From positions 1 through 52,165 of the forward strand of contig DASWJS010000016.1 of NCBI GenBank assembly GCA_036397035.1: 52,165 nucleotides of DNA, read 5' to 3'. The notes below the pieces were generated by a model. That model was given only the letters and a program-made list of their open reading frames with translations. It was not told the DNA's origin and did no database searches. This stretch comes from DASWJS01 sp036397035. Its GTDB lineage: Bacteria > Actinomycetota > AC-67. Shown here piece by piece: positions 14,701 to 22,031 of the stretch (position 1 is its first letter; every line of letters starts with the position of its first letter). The position numbers and the translations under genes are program-made.

Positions 14701-17700
14701 CGTCACCTTGCCGAGCGGGTCTTGGACGGTCGTGACGCGCCCAGCCGCGTCGTAGGCGGTGAGCGTGACCTTTCCACGAGCGGTCGTCACCGACGTGCGG
14801 TATCCGCGCCCGTCGTAGCCGTAGGTGGTGAGGTCGAGATCTGGGTCACGCAACGTGTTGAGGTTTCCCGCCGCGTCGTAGGTGTACGTCGTGACCTTCC
14901 CCAGCGGCGTGGTCTCCGTGAGGACCTGGCCGCTCGCGTTGTGCGTGTAGACCGTGTCCTTCGAGGCGGTGTCGCGGAACTTGTTCACGTTTCCGTTGGC
15001 GTCGTAGAACCAGGTCGAAACGCGGTTCAGGGGATCGGTCACCGACGTTCGCCGGCCGAGCGCGTCGTAGGAGTAGAGCCACGACTTTCCGAGCTGGTTG
15101 GTGACCGCGGTGAGCGTCCCGTTGGTCGCCGCGTACGTGTACGTGATCGTCTTGCCGTTCGCGACGTCAACCGGAGACGCTGCGGTCGTCCGCCGACCCG
15201 CCGCGTCGTAGGTGTACTCGGAGATGTTGCCGAGCTGGTCCTCCACCTCTTCGAGGTTGCCCGAGCCGTCGTACCGGTAGAGCGTGTCCGTGCCGGCGAG
15301 CGCATCGGCCGGAGTCACCGCCCGCGTGAGGTTCCCGGCCGTGTCGTACTCGTAGGTCCAGGTGTGCGACGGCGTGAGGGAGTCGGTGAACGAGGTGAGC
15401 CTGTTCAGGGTGTTGTAGACGTACGTCCGATGCTTCCCGGCGGCCAGCTCGTCGGGATTCTGAGCAGTCGCCAGGTTGCCGCGCACGTCGTAGGTGTAGT
15501 TCCACTGCTTGCCCAGCTCGTCGGTCATCCGCGTCACGTTGTTGTCGGCGTCGCGCACATAGGTCTTGGCGGGAGTACCCGGCGCGGTCACTTCGAGCGC
15601 CGCGCCCGCCGCGTTGAACTCGTAGGAGGTCACGTAGCCCCGCCCGTCGGTGACCGTTCGGTCGTACTCGGCGCCCGCTGACCCGTACCCGAAGGCGGAC
15701 GACTTCGGCCCGCCGATGGCGCTCAGCCAATCCCAGAGCCCGGCGCTGGAGTAGGAAGCCGTGTACTGGTTCAGCCGCGGGTCTTTGAACGTCGTCATCC
15801 GGTGATCGGCGTCGTAGCCGAAGACCCACGCCTTTCCGGCGGCGTCGGTGATCGTCGTGAGGTCGTTGGCGGCGTTGTAGCCGAGGGTCGTCACCCGACC
15901 CGCGTCGGTGATGGTCCAGACGCGGTTGCTCGCGTCGTACCCGATGGTGGTGCTCAAGCCGGACGGATGAGAGATCGAGGTCAGCTTCCCCGAGGTGTAG
16001 GTGTAGGTGCGAGTCCGCCCGTTCCGATCGCCGACGGAGGTCACGCGCCCGGAGGAGTCGAAGGAGCGGCTAATGCCCGCCTTGTCGACCAGGGTGTACG
16101 TGCCGCCCGATTCAGTCAGCGTCAGGTGCGCGCCGGCGGGACGCGTGTAAGAGCCTCCGCCCGCGGACGTGAAGCGGTAGCGGCCGCCTTCGCCGGCTTC
16201 GTACACCACCGCCCCGCCCGTCTCGAAGGTGAGGCGATCGACCATCTCGATCGTCCAACCGAACCCGGAGAGGTTCCGGCGAGGGTTGCGAGAGTCGTAG
16301 TGCAGGCTCACGGCTTGGTTGGGGCCTGCTGCCTCGACGGAGCCTCCGATGAAGTCCGCGGTCAGGTTGCCCCAGTATGGATCGACGGCAACGGAGAGGC
16401 GGTCGCCGAGTTGCCAGTACCGCCGTGTCGAGTACGGCTGGGAGCCCAGAAGCTCGCCGTTGCGAACCTCGAACGCCGTGATGTCGGTGATGGCCGTCGC
16501 GTTGCCCACTCCGTCGGCAGACTTGACGCCGATCTCGATAGGCCCGTCGGCGATGGCCGTCGTGCGCAGGGCATAGGAGTACGGCGCGGACGAGTCCGTG
16601 GCCAAGGTACGCCAGGGTCCGGTGGTGGCGTCGGAGAACACCCGCCGGTAGTTGAACTGGACGTAGCTGACGGCAGTGTGGTTGTCCGTCGCCGTGGCCG
16701 AGAGGGTGGTTTGACCGCTGATGACCGAGGACGTTGGCGCCGTGAGGTCGACGGCCGGCGCGATCAGGTCCACGACGACGCTCACCGGGCTCGCCGTCGC
16801 CGAATTTCCCCAGCTATCGGACGCGGTCATCGTCGCCGTGTATGAGCCGTCGGGCACGACGGTCGAGGACGGAGGATCGGTGCGTCCGTCCCACGGTACG
16901 GCCGAGACGGAACCGGTTGGCGTCGTTCCGGTGATCGTGCGGACGGTCGAGCCGCCGGAGTCCTTGATCGCGATGCTGTAGGTGTCCGGAGGCGAATCGT
17001 CGTTGATCAGCGCCGAGAAGGTCGCTTGATCGGCTGTGCCGTCGCCGTTCGGGCTGAAGATCGCGGGGGAGACCGAGAAGCTAGAGAACGTGGGGTTGGC
17101 GGTGTCGCGGATCGCGTAGGCGATCCTCAACGCCGTCGAGCTGATCCGCGCGCCGTTCAAGCCCGACGCCTCGGTGTCGCTGAGCTGCCACCACGAGTCG
17201 CACGATGCGCCCCAGGTGCCGTAGTCGCACCAGTTGAACGCGTCCTCCGCGAACACGTACGAAGTCGAGGAGGTGGACATCGTCGACACGTGCGAGCCCT
17301 CGGTTCGGTTCTCGAGCGCGACGGTCACCGGCTGTCCGGACCCGGCCTTCATGGTGCCGACGAACGTCCACGCCCTTCCCCACACGTTCTTGACCGGCGG
17401 CGTTCGGAACAAGAAGTTGGTGTCGGTCAAGGTGGCGTTCGCCACGTCGATCGGGGAGCTGATGCCGGGATACCAGCCCACGGACTTGTAGATGCCGAGG
17501 CTGTCGGTCGTCGATTGCTCGAAGACCAGGTCCGCGCCGAATATCAACGGGGTGCCCTGGAGCTGCAGGCGATACAGCCGCCCATTCGTCAGCGTGAGAG
17601 CGGACGATTCGTACGACGTGCAAAGAGGCGACGTCGTCACGGTTCCTGCGACGACGCCGATGTTGTCGATGAGGCGGACGTTGCCAACTCCGCATGAATC

Positions 17701-18387
17701 GACGCGGAGCTTGATCGTGGGCGCAGGGTCGTAGTCGGCAGCGACGTACCTGAAGAGCGTGCGATCGGGCAGCTCGACGTACGTGGGCGAATCGGCGCCG
17801 GTCCTGGGGGCCATCGGGTACCAGGACACCGTCTTCTTGATGGGGCCTTCCTGGTGAAGCTTGATGTAGGCCTTGCGGAGGTCGATGATCCCCGCCAGGT
17901 CTCCGAGACCCGGCTCGACCGATGTCACCTTCAAGCTGTCCAAGACCTTGTCCGTCGACGGCCATGCGATCGTCGCGGTCTTGACTGAGTACGAGGTGTC
18001 GCTCGCGTTGAAGGTCACCGAGGCAAGGGAGGTGCCGGAGGAATCCAACGCGACGGTCCATCTGCCGTTCCCGACCGCAGCCGTCACCTTTGCCACCACC
18101 TCGAGCGTGGCCGTCGGCGCGGGATCGAACTTCGTCGTCGATCCCGGCAGCTTGCCGCGCTCTAGTTGAATCGACGTCGTCGTCGGCGCATTCGCCGCGT
18201 TGATCTGACGGGTCTCCCGAAGCAACTCCCAGTGCTGCTCCACGGCCGTCTGGGACGGAGACTGCGCGAACGCGCTCCCGAGTCCGAAGGCTGCCAAGAG
18301 CGCCCCGATCGCGACGACGACGCTGCGACGGAGCCGGCGGCGGCTCGATCGGACGGGGGCGAGGTGGTTCCGGCTACCTGATTCCAT
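11758..18387 (-). CDS. Giant secreted RHS/YD-repeat protein (2209 aa)
   Basis: A basic N-terminus and hydrophobic stretch VVVAIGALLAAFGLGSAFA form a signal peptide. Residues 45-430 are a beta-rich N-terminal region. About 435-530 is a FlgD/CHU-type Ig-like domain (SPAIFSPNGDGT...) and 540-640 a further Ig-like domain. From about 690 to 1930 come dozens of YD repeats (YDxxG, TTYTYDxxG) that build the hollow RHS shell. The core closes with FYELDGRFYDPAIG and RYLSRD (1931-1936). The last 273 residues are a unique Cys-rich, His-rich domain (CWPGTC, HAHIVTDWIRLCKQAC, DDAKHHRKDC). The DPxGL-type motif that normally follows RYxSxD for self-cleavage is missing. The role is probably a surface-displayed or secreted effector shell. 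ATG 18387 has AGGGGAG upstream. Confidence 0.88.
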   Translation of the reverse strand: MESGSRNHLAPVRSSRRRLRRSVVVAIGALLAAFGLGSAFAQSPSQTAVEQHWELLRETRQINAANAPTTTSIQLERGKLPGSTTKFDPAPTATLEVVAKVTAAVGNGRWTVALDSSGTSLASVTFNASDTSYSVKTATIAWPSTDKVLDSLKVTSVEPGLGDLAGIIDLRKAYIKLHQEGPIKKTVSWYPMAPRTGADSPTYVELPDRTLFRYVAADYDPAPTIKLRVDSCGVGNVRLIDNIGVVAGTVTTSPLCTSYESSALTLTNGRLYRLQLQGTPLIFGADLVFEQSTTDSLGIYKSVGWYPGISSPIDVANATLTDTNFLFRTPPVKNVWGRAWTFVGTMKAGSGQPVTVALENRTEGSHVSTMSTSSTSYVFAEDAFNWCDYGTWGASCDSWWQLSDTEASGLNGARISSTALRIAYAIRDTANPTFSSFSVSPAIFSPNGDGTADQATFSALINDDSPPDTYSIAIKDSGGSTVRTITGTTPTGSVSAVPWDGRTDPPSSTVVPDGSYTATMTASDSWGNSATASPVSVVVDLIAPAVDLTAPTSSVISGQTTLSATATDNHTAVSYVQFNYRRVFSDATTGPWRTLATDSSAPYSYALRTTAIADGPIEIGVKSADGVGNATAITDITAFEVRNGELLGSQPYSTRRYWQLGDRLSVAVDPYWGNLTADFIGGSVEAAGPNQAVSLHYDSRNPRRNLSGFGWTIEMVDRLTFETGGAVVYEAGEGGRYRFTSAGGGSYTRPAGAHLTLTESGGTYTLVDKAGISRSFDSSGRVTSVGDRNGRTRTYTYTSGKLTSISHPSGLSTTIGYDASNRVWTITDAGRVTTLGYNAANDLTTITDAAGKAWVFGYDADHRMTTFKDPRLNQYTASYSSAGLWDWLSAIGGPKSSAFGYGSAGAEYDRTVTDGRGYVTSYEFNAAGAALEVTAPGTPAKTYVRDADNNVTRMTDELGKQWNYTYDVRGNLATAQNPDELAAGKHRTYVYNTLNRLTSFTDSLTPSHTWTYEYDTAGNLTRAVTPADALAGTDTLYRYDGSGNLEEVEDQLGNISEYTYDAAGRRTTAASPVDVANGKTITYTYAATNGTLTAVTNQLGKSWLYSYDALGRRTSVTDPLNRVSTWFYDANGNVNKFRDTASKDTVYTHNASGQVLTETTPLGKVTTYTYDAAGNLNTLRDPDLDLTTYGYDGRGYRTSVTTARGKVTLTAYDAAGRVTTVQDPLGKVTRSCYSAAGRRTRVIDPRGTETCAATPGPTTAPYTTLTAYDLAGHVTSVTDPKGYVTTYTYDVNGRRATEVDPRGNVAGGTPAAYRTTTTYDDAGRVASVSRPGLDPVAYGYYDDGRLHTTDDGTGVVSRSYDAAGRLSELIDADGNKATYSYDDAGRLTNYFEPRAYATGATPSDFDTVFAYDAAGRLAGITNQLGHKQSTTYNDDGLLIGVTDPRGNVSTPNDPAFTVDLTYHPGGQLESVTDPDNRATSYDYDADGNLSFIDDGLGSSTFTWDGAQRLTGVTMTLDGPPSSSFSISRAYDAAGNPSSMTDPTGTTSYTFGTLSLPGTVSGPANAVVYEGAACSTCGYDPAGNIATSTLTSPSVTTNHLFNATNRQTALSSSWADAVFTYDGRGLPNTYTDGPGYVEDLTLSDAGFPERLVLKQFAAGPIDADFVITPDEGLRPVSITNNGTTEHTYAYDRAGAVLQEQYKQGTGLQTVTYTYDQAGNRKTRTVGTLTDTYTYSNSGTLSSQAGLAATTYTYDLNGNLMLATGVNAASYKWGAGNRLVEATKGGSLPVKFTYNGNGMVTQRQVGTTVYPYRYDGNRLEAIREVGATSTTDKIQFAYAADGTPIAMRAPGGDVFYYHYDAFGSVDRLTKGTQLAVRYVYDSFGNIVETTNGPAYASLLDDNPFRFMGRYQVKYDRQLNFYELDGRFYDPAIGRYLSRDARLSYLPCWPGTCVPIGATQQSAGTQTVEDAVRGYCGASLALEALPEGYVTAQTNAVCRGGNAGNREHAHIVTDWIRLCKQACANEPGGNPAGQIGETYTFQSPDDVSGEHAGHGDPLGPGHDVHALLLHQYSCTGCWQLSTPTMMPLGIPCGDTPASDVEGLPDLWDDAKHHRKDCEGASWHAQSQVHYIPGYHVKNPFDNGDNYLFRWEYRYETGTQAGKKCGGHQYPSIGTIQHLIGHAGVTSARDFAAYGSGVGINCYDLNATVPARS

Positions 18388-18455
18388 GATCTGATGGCTC
18401 CCCTGACGGTATGTACCCGAAGGTACCTATGCACGACTTGCGAGGTTTAGCCGAA

Positions 18456-18484
18456 AGCGTACGGTACTTGTTCCGGAGAAGCAA
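18456..18484 (-). promoter_or_regulatory. Predicted promoter of the RHS gene
   Basis: On the minus strand TTGCTT (18484-18479) and TACGCT (18461-18456) are spaced by 17 nt. Transcription would start near 18449, leaving a leader of about 60 nt with an AGGGGAG ribosome site. Confidence 0.5.
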
Positions 18485-18576
18485 CAGCCTCGTACCGCTG
18501 GTCGCCCCGTTTCCCCCGCCCTTCACCTGCCGCTTGCCACCAGGCGCGCGGTGAGGCGCGCGGTGAGTGGTGTTAT

Positions 18577-18591
18577 TGGACATTGTGTCCA
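18577..18591. promoter_or_regulatory. Palindromic operator candidate TGGACA-N3-TGTCCA
   Basis: A perfect 6-bp dyad with flanking AT-rich bases sits between the divergent RHS gene and the small secreted gene at 18858, about 95 nt upstream of the RHS -35 box. A related dyad built on TGGGACATT/AATGTCCCA precedes the second RHS gene at the right edge. The rest of 18388-18857 is intergenic and includes a hairpin GCGCCC-acc-GGGCGC (18722-18736). Confidence 0.45.
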
Positions 18592-18857
18592 TTGTCGCCA
18601 TCGAGAATCTCACGTTCCTGACCAAATGTCGCGAAAGCTCTTGATCTCATCGGCTTGTGGGACGTAAGGTTCTGATGGTTCGTCCTAATTTGCACGACAA
18701 ATCGGATGGACTTGGCCTCCGGCGCCCACCGGGCGCAGCCACCACCAAGGATGGACCCGCGGCCCGTAGGAAGTGCCTCCTGCGGCAGATCGCCGGGTGT
18801 CGGCAGAGAGCGAGTGCTTCGGTCGGGATCGCGCTCGGGAGGGGAAAGGAATCAGCG

Positions 18858-19328
18858 ATGAGGAAGAAGATGGTCATTGCGGCATTGGTGTCCGGCGTGG
18901 GGCTGCTCGGTCCCACAGCGGCTCAGGCTCTGCCGGGAGTAGTCAGCGGTGCAGCCGTATGGACCGGTGACGAAGTTTCGGTCGTAATGGGAGGCCTGTT
19001 GGATAACTGGGACTTCAGCCCGCCGGCCGACAACGAGTTGGAAAACTGGCATTCTTGTGTGCCCGGGGAATGTGACGCAACGGCCACTGCCGATGCCGAC
19101 TGCGAGTCGGGCGTGCTGACGATCGAGTTCACGGCTATCCACGACGAAGCCGGCGCGACAGGCGCGCAATTGACGGTAGACATCGTGAGCGACGGCACTG
19201 TGTGGATCGTCGCGGCGGGACAACCGGTCGTCGACTTTGATGCCGGCAGCTCGGCAACGGGCGTTGCTGCTGCGGGAGCCGGAACCTGTGGCGACACCGA
19301 CACCGGCACGCTGGTGAGTGGTGCTTGA
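18858..19328 (+). CDS. Small secreted protein of unknown function
   Basis: The 156-aa product starts at ATG 18858 behind GGGAAAGGA. The signal peptide is typical (MRKKMVIAALVSGVGLLGP, AQA cleavage). The mature 130-residue part is acidic (DNWDFSPPADNELENW, DATATADADCESG) with paired Cys and looks beta-rich. The family is not recognised. It is divergent from the giant RHS gene and convergent with the next small secreted gene, leaving only 6 nt between stops. GC content is lower than in backbone genes. Confidence 0.7.
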   Translation: MRKKMVIAALVSGVGLLGPTAAQALPGVVSGAAVWTGDEVSVVMGGLLDNWDFSPPADNELENWHSCVPGECDATATADADCESGVLTIEFTAIHDEAGATGAQLTVDIVSDGTVWIVAAGQPVVDFDAGSSATGVAAAGAGTCGDTDTGTLVSGA

Positions 19329-19334
19329 TCCGGG

Positions 19335-19772
19335 CTAGAGGGAAGTAACCTCCAGCGTGTACTCGGCGTTGAGAACGGTCGGCTCGTTGAAGTAGATCAT
19401 GATGAACGGGCTTTCGTTGGTCCATTCCGTTGGCCCGTCGGGGATGAACGAAGCTCCGGTGAGTCCGGTCGGTCCGCACAGGACGCCCTTGACCACGCGC
19501 CAGCTCGGGTCTGGATCCGAACCGGTGAAGAGCAGCGTGCTCCCTTGGTAGTTGCTGACGTCGATCACGGACGCGAAGACGCCATTCTCGTGGTCCACGG
19601 CGCACTGCTCCATGCCGTACTGGAGTTCTTCGTGATTCAGGCTCGACGCTCGACGCGTGGTGATCGTCCCCTGCCACTGCCGGATCGGTTCGTCGGCGTG
19701 TGAAGGAGCCGTTCCCACGCCGCCGCACAACACGAGCAGCGCCAGAATCCAGCGGCCGGTCTTGCGAGTCAT
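19335..19772 (-). CDS. Small secreted protein of unknown function
   Basis: The 145-aa product starts at ATG 19772 with AAGGAG 5 nt before it. After a signal peptide (RWILALLVLCGGVGTAPSHA) the mature part contains two Cys (EQCAVDHENG and VLCGPTGLTG) that may form one disulphide, and beta-prone strands throughout (STLLFTGSD, FIMIYFNEP, EYTLEVTSL). No family is recognised. Its location between two other small exported proteins suggests a common extracellular function with the RHS block. Confidence 0.7.
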   Translation of the reverse strand: MTRKTGRWILALLVLCGGVGTAPSHADEPIRQWQGTITTRRASSLNHEELQYGMEQCAVDHENGVFASVIDVSNYQGSTLLFTGSDPDPSWRVVKGVLCGPTGLTGASFIPDGPTEWTNESPFIMIYFNEPTVLNAEYTLEVTSL

Positions 19773-20006
19773 CGAAGTCTCCTTGGCGTCGATGGGCGAG
19801 CACGTGCGCTGGGCCGGAAGTTCGCCGTCCGATCGCCCTCACCTTTTTCGGTCCTGAGAGTGCTCGGATGGGTATCACCAAACGAAACTGGGCAATGTGT
19901 ACAGCTATGGGTGGCGGCGACGGGATCCGCTCCCGACAAGGATTCCTCCCTTTCACGTCGAACTGTCGTTTATGCCGGACTCTCGTCCGCGGATCTGGAG
20001 GAAGCG

Positions 20007-20618
20007 ATGATCAAGCGTTTGATGCTGGGGGTAGTGCTCGCGACGACGGCCGTTTCCTTCGCGCCGGCCGGCGCCGCATCGTGCGTCGCCGCGGGCCCGT
20101 ACTACCACGCGTCGGCAACGTTCCGTGACGAGGACGGGCGCCGGATCACGATCTACGGCGAATCCCTCGGCACCTTCGCCGGCGGTGTCGTCGGAGCCTG
20201 CAGCGACGGGACGGGAGGCGCCGAGCTGACCGCCAGACCGCTGATGACGATCTCCGTCGACGGCGCCGAGGTTTGTCGCAGGACCGACCCCAGCTCGCGG
20301 CTCACGTCCGACCCGGTCGCTCATGCGGGCGGTGGCGTGCACAACCCGCTGGAGTCCGGGACTTGCGGCGCGGACGTCGCCTGGGACGCCTTGGTGGCGA
20401 CGCCGACGGTCTGGCTCGGCCAGACCGTCACCATCGACTCGACCGGCGCTCAGGTCACGCCGCTCTGCAAGTCGACCGGCTTCAGCGGGAAGTACTGGCT
20501 GAACGGCGACCCGGCCGTGGACGTGCCGAGCGACCCCTCGCTCCCGGTGCCGATCATCGGGCGCGCGTACTTCTGCGAGTCCGGCGTCAAGCTCTGGACG
20601 GACATGAACGGGGTATAG
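20007..20618 (+). CDS. Secreted Cys-containing protein of unknown function
   Basis: The 203-aa product begins at ATG 20007, preceded by GGAGGAAGCG. The signal peptide (MIKRLMLGVVLATTAVSFAP) is followed by a mature domain with six Cys (SCVAAGPYYH, VGACSDG, EVCRRTD, GTCGADVAW, PLCKSTG, YFCESG), likely three disulphides, and a beta-rich pattern. No family is recognised. A longer upstream frame is open but lacks a ribosome site and would bury the signal peptide. It is the third small exported protein next to the RHS gene. Confidence 0.7.
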   Translation: MIKRLMLGVVLATTAVSFAPAGAASCVAAGPYYHASATFRDEDGRRITIYGESLGTFAGGVVGACSDGTGGAELTARPLMTISVDGAEVCRRTDPSSRLTSDPVAHAGGGVHNPLESGTCGADVAWDALVATPTVWLGQTVTIDSTGAQVTPLCKSTGFSGKYWLNGDPAVDVPSDPSLPVPIIGRAYFCESGVKLWTDMNGV

Positions 20619-20641
20619 ATCGGTCGCCCGCGCGGAGCCGT

Positions 20642-21595
20642 TCAGGCTTCGGCGGGGTAGGGCTGGAGCGCAAGTCCGTGGTCGGTTTCGCGGACGCCAA
20701 GCTCGTAGACCGCACCGGCCTCGCTGCGCAGCGTTCGCCCGGGAAGCGCGAGCGTCATGTCCGCGACCGAGCTGTTGAAGACGTGGTGCTCGCCGCCCGT
20801 GGGATCGGCGTAGCGCCATCCCGCCACCTGCCCCGAGGAGACGTTCACGTCCGCGCGCAACCCCTCGGCCGGAAGGCGCAGCTCTGCGCCGGCGTAGTGC
20901 TCGGACACTTCAGGCCGGCGGCGGAGGCCGCCGATGCGCCTGCGCGTGCCGTCGATCGACACCGCTCCGCCCGCGATCCACGGCGTCGTGCGACCCGCGA
21001 TCTCCACCCGCCCGAGCACGACGTCGATCCAGGTGTCGTCCCCGGCGCCGTCGAAGCCGGCGCCGTGCAGCCAGATCCACCGCGCCGCGTGCTCGGTTCC
21101 CCAGTTGTGCCCCACCATGCCCGGCCAGCCGTCGAGCACCCATTCGCGTCCGTCCACGCGCAGCACGCCGTCAAGTCGCGTGAACGGCTGCACGGAGATC
21201 GACTTCGTCTTCGGCAACCGCGCCTTGTACATCCACGTCGCGGGCAGGTGGAACAGCGGCTCGGCATCCATCGTGAAACGCACGTCCCACGACGCCGAGC
21301 AATCCGCGCCGGCCGCCGTGCCGCCGGCGCGCCCGTCGCCGATCCGGCTCTCGCCGGCCGCGAACCACCCGTCCCGAGGCGTGGACGGCTGGAGGCGGGC
21401 GACCTGGACCGCGCGAACGCCCGCCGGCTCGAACAAGGTGAACCAGACCGCTGCCGCGGGGGCCGACCCGGGGCGAACGAGCACGGTGTGCCGGATCCAG
21501 AAGGCGAGCGGCTCGCCGGGATGACGAGCCTTGAGGTAGTAGGACTCGTAGTGCGGTGCGGGGCCGAGCCGGGCGCGTGTCGGGTCGACGTTCAC
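20642..21595 (-). CDS. Lipocalin-like (CrtC/tocopherol-cyclase-type) protein
   Basis: The 317-aa protein has no signal peptide. Its long beta pattern includes GMVGHNWGTEHAARWIWLHG, resembling the core strand of the lipocalin-like family that includes hydroxyneurosporene synthase (CrtC), AttH and tocopherol cyclase. An N-terminal sheet contains ESYYLKARHPGEPLAFWIRH. These proteins bind or hydrate large hydrophobic molecules. No carotenoid gene is nearby, so the ligand is open. The GTG start at 21595 overlaps the end of a degenerate frame upstream (GTGA) and has no clear ribosome site, so a slightly different start is possible. Confidence 0.6.
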   Translation of the reverse strand: MNVDPTRARLGPAPHYESYYLKARHPGEPLAFWIRHTVLVRPGSAPAAAVWFTLFEPAGVRAVQVARLQPSTPRDGWFAAGESRIGDGRAGGTAAGADCSASWDVRFTMDAEPLFHLPATWMYKARLPKTKSISVQPFTRLDGVLRVDGREWVLDGWPGMVGHNWGTEHAARWIWLHGAGFDGAGDDTWIDVVLGRVEIAGRTTPWIAGGAVSIDGTRRRIGGLRRRPEVSEHYAGAELRLPAEGLRADVNVSSGQVAGWRYADPTGGEHHVFNSSVADMTLALPGRTLRSEAGAVYELGVRETDHGLALQPYPAEA

Positions 21596-21786
21596 GCCGC
21601 GATGCTAGTCAGACCCCCGTCGCCAAGCGCGGGACCGGCTCGACCGCGGCGGACCGGACGGACGCCGGCTGGGGCCGCTCCGGTTGCACCGCCGTCGAGC
21701 TGGAAGAAGCGGTCGAAGACCTGCTCCCGCGCGGCCGCCGGGATGCCCGGACCGGCATCGGCGACGGTACGTCCACGGCGAGAACG
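21592..21786 (-). pseudogene. Histidine kinase ATPase-domain fragment
   Basis: The minus-strand frame contains VADAGPGIPAAAREQVFDRF followed by FQLDGG, the G1 box and its helix from a HATPase_c domain. What should follow (the GLGL G2 box) is absent, and upstream the frame does not encode a HisKA region. It is an isolated piece of a sensor kinase gene directly before the lipocalin-like gene and next to the intact kinase at 22032, whose own G1 box is different (VEDRGPGVP). It is therefore not a simple recent copy of that neighbour. Confidence 0.5.
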
Positions 21787-22031
21787 AGTTCGCAGAACGA
21801 CCAGATGCCTTCGCCCGTCGCGAAGGCGACCATCGCGGCCGCCATGAGCGCCCATGCGAATCGGTGCCGTCCTCCCGGCCAGGACGTATGGAGCGTGCCG
21901 TTTGTGCACCTGTCCGAACCCTCTGTTTCTCCAGGTCTGGCGTCCGTTGCTAGCTCGAAAGGGTCATCTTCGCCCTGGTGCCGTCAAGACGCTCCCGCGT
22001 GAACCGATTCGCAAGTATGGGGAGGAACACC

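Noticed and set aside
12752..17697. Long alternate frames and apparent DNA repeats within the RHS gene
   Set aside because: The recurring tcgtaggtgtaggt-like words are codons for YD repeats, not CRISPR or tandem DNA repeats; the spacing is irregular and no spacers exist.
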